Origin: CAITNM01 sp021298215
Lineage (GTDB): Bacteria; Pseudomonadota; Alphaproteobacteria; Paracaedibacterales; CAITNM01
Assembly (NCBI GenBank): GCA_046309815.1
Contig: JBKCOJ010000011.1
Location: 10,300 to 74,299, forward strand
Reading direction: 5' to 3'
Length of the DNA: 64,000 bases
Positions 61,204 to 64,000 of the stretch are shown one piece after another. The position numbers and the translations under genes are program-made. Below the pieces are notes generated by a model. The model was not told the origin of the DNA and ran no database searches. It worked only from the letters and a program-made list of their open reading frames with translations. The first letter of the stretch is position 1, and each line of letters opens with the position of its first letter.

Positions 61204-62262
61204 ATGTGGAAGTTTGTCGTTTTCATTGGAACATTTCTGTGTCTTTTTCAAAACGTTGTTGACGCAGCTGATATTTCCTCTGTCATTAAGACTCCAAGCA
61301 TTGTAGCCGGCCCTGATTACGCAAAAAGCAAACGAGAGCATAAATTAACTACAGATGCCGACATTACTGGGGCGGTAGTAGCGCAAAAATTTATCAGTGA
61401 ATATAAGGTGAAAGATTTTTCAAACTTACTGAAGGTAGAAAATATTTTGAGTTTAGGCTTGTTGCTTGGCAGGCTTAGTATAATTGTACTTATTTTCACA
61501 ATAGTGAGAAGAACAATTAATCGTTTCACGACTCGTTTTGTTGGCTCAATCATAAAAAGTAGTTATACACCTCAAAGGCAATCTGAGGCTCAGGCTGTGG
61601 CAAAAACAGCTGGACCCATACTAAACTCAGTTCTTCACTGGATTTTAGTGTCTATAACGTTATTGATTATTTTAGCAGAAATTGGGGTGGACATTATGCC
61701 AATTGTTTATAGCTTTGGAGTTTTAGGTTTGGCGATTTCAATTGGTGCGCAAACTCTTGTAAAAGATATTATCTCAGGTATTTTAACGCTACTTGAGGGT
61801 ATCGTGTCGGTGGGTGAAATAGTTCAAATCAATGGAAATATCGGAACAATTGAAGCTATGTCTCTCAGGTCCATAGAATTTCGTCATGCAAACGGAACTA
61901 TGCAAGTTGTTTCGTTTTCTGATATTAACAGTCTTATTAATTTATCACGAGATTATTCCATATGCACAATTGTTGTTCCTGTTGGGCACGAAGCTAATGT
62001 TGAAGAAGTTGAAAAAGCTTATAACGACGTGTTTAATGATTTAAAAGCAAGTAAAGAGTGGGGTAGTCAAATTGTAAGTAAGCTTGATCTTAAAGGAATA
62101 GCTTCGATTACAGAAACAGCTATTTACTTTAAAGCTTGTATACAAATAACGCCGGATCCTTACGATTTGTTTGGGCAAGAGTTTCGTAAACGACTTTTCA
62201 TGAAGATGAAAGAATATAAGATTTCGGCTCCAAAATTTGCTAATGTCATGATCGAAAATTAA
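61204..62262 (+). CDS. MscS-family mechanosensitive channel
   Basis: The 352-residue protein has an N-terminal signal-like segment (1-21, ending VDA) and a periplasmic stretch. Three membrane segments follow, and TM3 carries the pore sequence (YSFGVLGLAISIGAQTLVKD, then IISGILTLLEG). The cytoplasmic beta domain shows GEIVQINGNIGTIEAMSLRS and DINSLINLSRDYS, and a vestibule domain follows. It releases solutes on hypo-osmotic shock. DUF3501 follows after 12 bases, so the two are probably co-transcribed. Confidence 0.92.
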   Translation: MWKFVVFIGTFLCLFQNVVDAADISSVIKTPSIVAGPDYAKSKREHKLTTDADITGAVVAQKFISEYKVKDFSNLLKVENILSLGLLLGRLSIIVLIFTIVRRTINRFTTRFVGSIIKSSYTPQRQSEAQAVAKTAGPILNSVLHWILVSITLLIILAEIGVDIMPIVYSFGVLGLAISIGAQTLVKDIISGILTLLEGIVSVGEIVQINGNIGTIEAMSLRSIEFRHANGTMQVVSFSDINSLINLSRDYSICTIVVPVGHEANVEEVEKAYNDVFNDLKASKEWGSQIVSKLDLKGIASITETAIYFKACIQITPDPYDLFGQEFRKRLFMKMKEYKISAPKFANVMIEN

Positions 62263-62274
62263 TGAGAGTTTTAT

Positions 62275-62871
62275 ATGCTAACATCTGCTGACATTTTATC
62301 AATTTCAGAATTTGAGAGAGTTCGCTCAATAAAACGTAAAGAAATATTGCAGTTAAAAGAAAATCGTCGCCTTGCTGTGGGACCAGATATCACCTTTTAT
62401 TTCGAAAACGTTCAAACGATTTGGTGGCAAATCCAAGAGATGTTACGTATTGAAAATGGAGGCGAGGAGCAAGTGGCTGATGAATTGGGTGCTTATAATC
62501 CCTTGATTCCTGTGCGACAGGAAAAGGGATATGAACTATCTGCAACGATGATGATTGAAATTGATGATTCTGTGCGTCGTAAAGTGGTTTTGAATCAGTT
62601 ATTTGGTATTGATCAGCATATTATGTTTGAGCTGCAAAATGCTACCATTCCAGCTGCTAGCATAGATCCGTCTGAAGAACGAAATCGTGCAGAGGATCAT
62701 AAAACGTTAGCAGTACACTTTTTGAAGTGGTTGGTGCCCACGAATTTGGTTGGTAGTTTTTTGAGTGAAGATGTGCATCTCACTATTAATCATCCTTATT
62801 ATTCCTTCAAATCATTGTTATCACAGTCTTTAAAGGAAAGCCTTAAAAAAGACTTGGAGATAATGTCCTAA
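62275..62871 (+). CDS. DUF3501 family protein
   Basis: This 198-residue cytoplasmic protein of unknown function matches the DUF3501 pattern by eye: ISEFERVRSIKRKEILQLKE, NRRLAVGPDITFYFEN, QIQEMLRIENG, ELGAYNPLIPV and ATMMIEIDD. DUF3501 genes often accompany rubrerythrin or heterodisulfide-reductase-like proteins, but here the gene follows an MscS channel. There are no cysteines or obvious catalytic residues. Confidence 0.82.
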   Translation: MLTSADILSISEFERVRSIKRKEILQLKENRRLAVGPDITFYFENVQTIWWQIQEMLRIENGGEEQVADELGAYNPLIPVRQEKGYELSATMMIEIDDSVRRKVVLNQLFGIDQHIMFELQNATIPAASIDPSEERNRAEDHKTLAVHFLKWLVPTNLVGSFLSEDVHLTINHPYYSFKSLLSQSLKESLKKDLEIMS

Positions 62872-62992
62872 ATTATTTCTTTAAAGTGAAAGTTTTTAAG
62901 TCAGATTATATTATTAAAATTTTAAAGAATTATCTTGCAAAATGTATGTGTTTTTTCCATTATAAGCCGTAATTTTAGTAATGGAGGTTTTT

Positions 62993-63373
62993 ATGAAAAT
63001 CAAAACATTAGGAGTACTTATTACTACAATTCTTTGTGTCTCTTGTGCAGGAGATAGAGGCATAAAAATAAAAAATGAAACGATGATGCCTATAAATATA
63101 GTGGTTCGTGCCAAGGAAAATAAAGCACCCACCAATCCTGTAATTATTTCTCGTGTTGTGAACCCAGGCAGTGAAACCATAGTAGATTTAGCTCAGCCTA
63201 AAGATTTCAGAGGGGTGACTTTCTCTATTCAGGGAACAACTGTTACTGGTCCAGGGCTTATTCCTTTAACAACAAATGAATGTATTTTTAGCAGTAGCAA
63301 CGCTGCTAGTGTTGTTTTCACATCTAAGATGGATGGGACTATTATTTGTGGTGTAACACAAATAAGAAATTAA
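62993..63373 (+). CDS. Small predicted lipoprotein, unknown function
   Basis: The 126-residue product starts at ATG 62993, where GGAGG lies six bases upstream; an in-frame ATG at 62981 lacks such a site. A signal peptide ends in a lipobox (LCVSC, Cys at about 18), so the mature protein should be acylated at Cys18. The mature part is beta-rich (IKIKNETMMPINIVVRAKEN, GSETIVDLAQPKDFRGVTFS, then ASVVFTSKMDGTIICGV). I do not recognise a family. It stands alone after DUF3501 and is followed by a strong terminator. Confidence 0.75.
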   Translation: MKIKTLGVLITTILCVSCAGDRGIKIKNETMMPINIVVRAKENKAPTNPVIISRVVNPGSETIVDLAQPKDFRGVTFSIQGTTVTGPGLIPLTTNECIFSSSNAASVVFTSKMDGTIICGVTQIRN

Positions 63374-63384
63374 AATTTTTAGAT

Positions 63385-63422
63385 AAAGAGCTAATGTTGA
63401 TTAAAATCAGCGTTAGCTCTTT
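63385..63422 (+). terminator. Long-stem terminator after the lipoprotein gene
   Basis: A 17-base-pair hairpin starts about a dozen bases after the stop codon: AAAGAGCTAATGTTGAT and its complement ATCAGCGTTAGCTCTTT (two G-T wobbles) around a TAAA loop. The flanking A-run and T-run make it a plausible bidirectional intrinsic terminator. It marks the boundary with the GC-rich repeat region. Confidence 0.75.
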
Positions 63423-63460
63423 ATTGATGTACTAAATAACTGTTATAAATGGTTCACTGG

Positions 63461-63491
63461 ATCCTCGCGCCTGCTTACGCAGGCTCAGGAT
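63461..63491. repeat. Palindromic intergenic repeat element
   Basis: GCCTGC and GCAGGC (63469-63474, 63479-63484) pair around TTAC, flanked by an outer ATCCT/AGGAT pair. The flanks (CTGGATCCTCGCGCCTGC, then AGGATGACGG) have the form of the GGATCCTCGG...GAGGATGAC palindromic repeats common in alphaproteobacterial intergenic DNA. It is clearly richer in GC than the genes before it. Confidence 0.6.
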
Positions 63492-63799
63492 GACGGTAAA
63501 TATGGATCCCCGCATCCAGGCCTATGGCCTTTTGCAGGGACGGCGAGTATACGCGTCTCCCTGAAGAGCGTAGATCTCGTAAGGGCCCAGCTCTATATTA
63601 TCGATATTATACACTGGACCCCGTTTTCCAACGGGGAGTCTATCGTTTTCTTCTTTATTGTTTTCCCTCTTTTCACTGGGTCTCAGCCTTCGCCGGGGTT
63701 TCGCTTCGTTCGGCTTCGTTTCTCTTGTTTTCGTTTCATTGTGTTTTATGCGACTCGTTTTAGGGGTGCCGTATTAGGTTGATGCCGTATGGCCTCTAT
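63492..63799. other. GC-rich intergenic stretch with palindromes, no convincing gene
   Basis: This stretch contains GGCCTATGGCC at 63519-63529 and a hairpin CCCCGTT/AACGGGG around a four-base loop at 63619-63636. It continues with CAGCCTTCGCCGGGG-type sequence. The codon pattern and base composition differ from the genes before it. Short open frames exist but look like accidents of repeat sequence. Confidence 0.5.
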
Positions 63800-63955
63800 C
63801 TCCGTTACGACCGGAGTCCGCCCGTTACGACCAGGCGTTCGTCAGTTCACGCTCTATACAGCTTGCCACACCATACAGTCGTGCTGCGATACCTCCATTA
63901 CTACTGGGGTCCGCTCGTTACTACCAAGCGTACGCTCATTACTACTGAGCATTCG
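63800..63955. repeat. Imperfect 21-base hairpin repeat units in two clusters
   Basis: Units of exactly 21 bases lie at 63800-63820, 63821-63841, 63893-63913, 63914-63934 and 63935-63955, with 51 unrelated bases between the second and third. All keep a core TTAC(G/T)AC(C/T). The bases around it form short arms that differ between units yet remain complementary (CTCC/GGAG, CGCC/GGCG, CTCC/GGGG, CGCT/AGCG, GCTC/GAGC). The window ends shortly after, so the full extent is not visible. Confidence 0.65.
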
Positions 63956-64000
63956 ACCTCGCCTTTCGTTAGGGATTATGCCACTAACCAAGCTGACGAT

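Noticed and set aside
63524..63763. Open frame of 79 codons in the GC-rich tail
   Set aside because: It is made of palindromic repeat sequence, has no ribosome-binding site and no family features.
63800..63955. CRISPR array
   Set aside because: Units are contiguous, with no unique spacers between repeats, and there are no cas genes in the window.
63782..64000. ATG-initiated frame open to the window end across the 21-base repeats
   Set aside because: The 21-base period equals seven codons, so openness is not surprising. The translation has no recognisable composition or domain, and the arms covary as in a nucleic-acid hairpin.

Overview
The window is AT-rich chromosomal DNA from an alphaproteobacterium. 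I infer an intracellular lineage of the Holosporales type. The support is the mix of alphaproteobacterial markers (a DivL-like tyrosine 'kinase', a MucR/Ros regulator, HdaA, a FYDLN-acid zinc protein, DUF3501, an ELM1-family protein, a Coq7/DsbB/YqaA group, priA-xerC end to end, ffs-dnaX-ybaB) with a small type VI secretion (T6SS) gene set, unlinked ccmA/ccmB and split nuo and dcw clusters. Peptidoglycan (meso-DAP type), lipid A/KDO, ubiquinone and complex I genes are all present, so the envelope and respiration look functional. The species cannot be named from this sequence alone.

Layout. 1-12.2 kb: uvrC (partial, minus), then a shortened division/wall run rsmH-ftsL-ftsI-murE that continues directly into an exported DUF4139 protein, hdaA and priA; xerC converges on priA; a GspE/PilB-like ATPase follows. 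12.2-15.7 kb (minus): map with a histidine-rich N-terminus, rpsD with its own promoter and terminator, ybaB, dnaX and the SRP RNA gene. 15.9-24.8 kb: trkH, a PmtA-like methyltransferase, ccmA, def, a nitronate monooxygenase, lysC, ubiG and the DivL-like pseudokinase. 24.9-29 kb (plus): mucR, miaB, phoH, ybeY, corC. 29-38.7 kb: a cyclic-nucleotide-binding protein, heme A synthase, yggT, rbfA, a dicarboxylate symporter, kdsD, an RNase D-like exonuclease, coq7, dsbB, yqaA, glmS and a polyprenyl diphosphate synthase. 38.7-45.5 kb (plus): a tRNA methyltransferase, a WecA-like transferase and nuoL-nuoM-nuoN. 45.5-50.2 kb: lpxK, a CcmB-like protein, typA, a FYDLN protein, truA and tRNA-Lys. 50.3-56.6 kb (plus): an RND efflux pair, an NDUFAF5-like protein and an M16 peptidase.

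56.6-60.0 kb (minus) is the most unusual part: a compact T6SS operon in the order sheath, Hcp tube, TssE baseplate, unknown 115-residue protein. Its sheath gene encodes TssB and TssC as one continuous polypeptide. A hairpin lies between hcp and tssE, and three dyads lie upstream of the sheath gene. After it come an ELM1-family protein, an MscS channel, DUF3501 and a small lipoprotein. The last ~550 bases (63.45-64.0 kb) change character: they are GC-rich, palindrome-rich and probably non-coding, with 21-base units whose hairpin arms vary in step while the loop is conserved.

Convergent gene pairs here repeatedly use perfect inverted repeats whose arms contain both stop codons, apparently as shared terminators.
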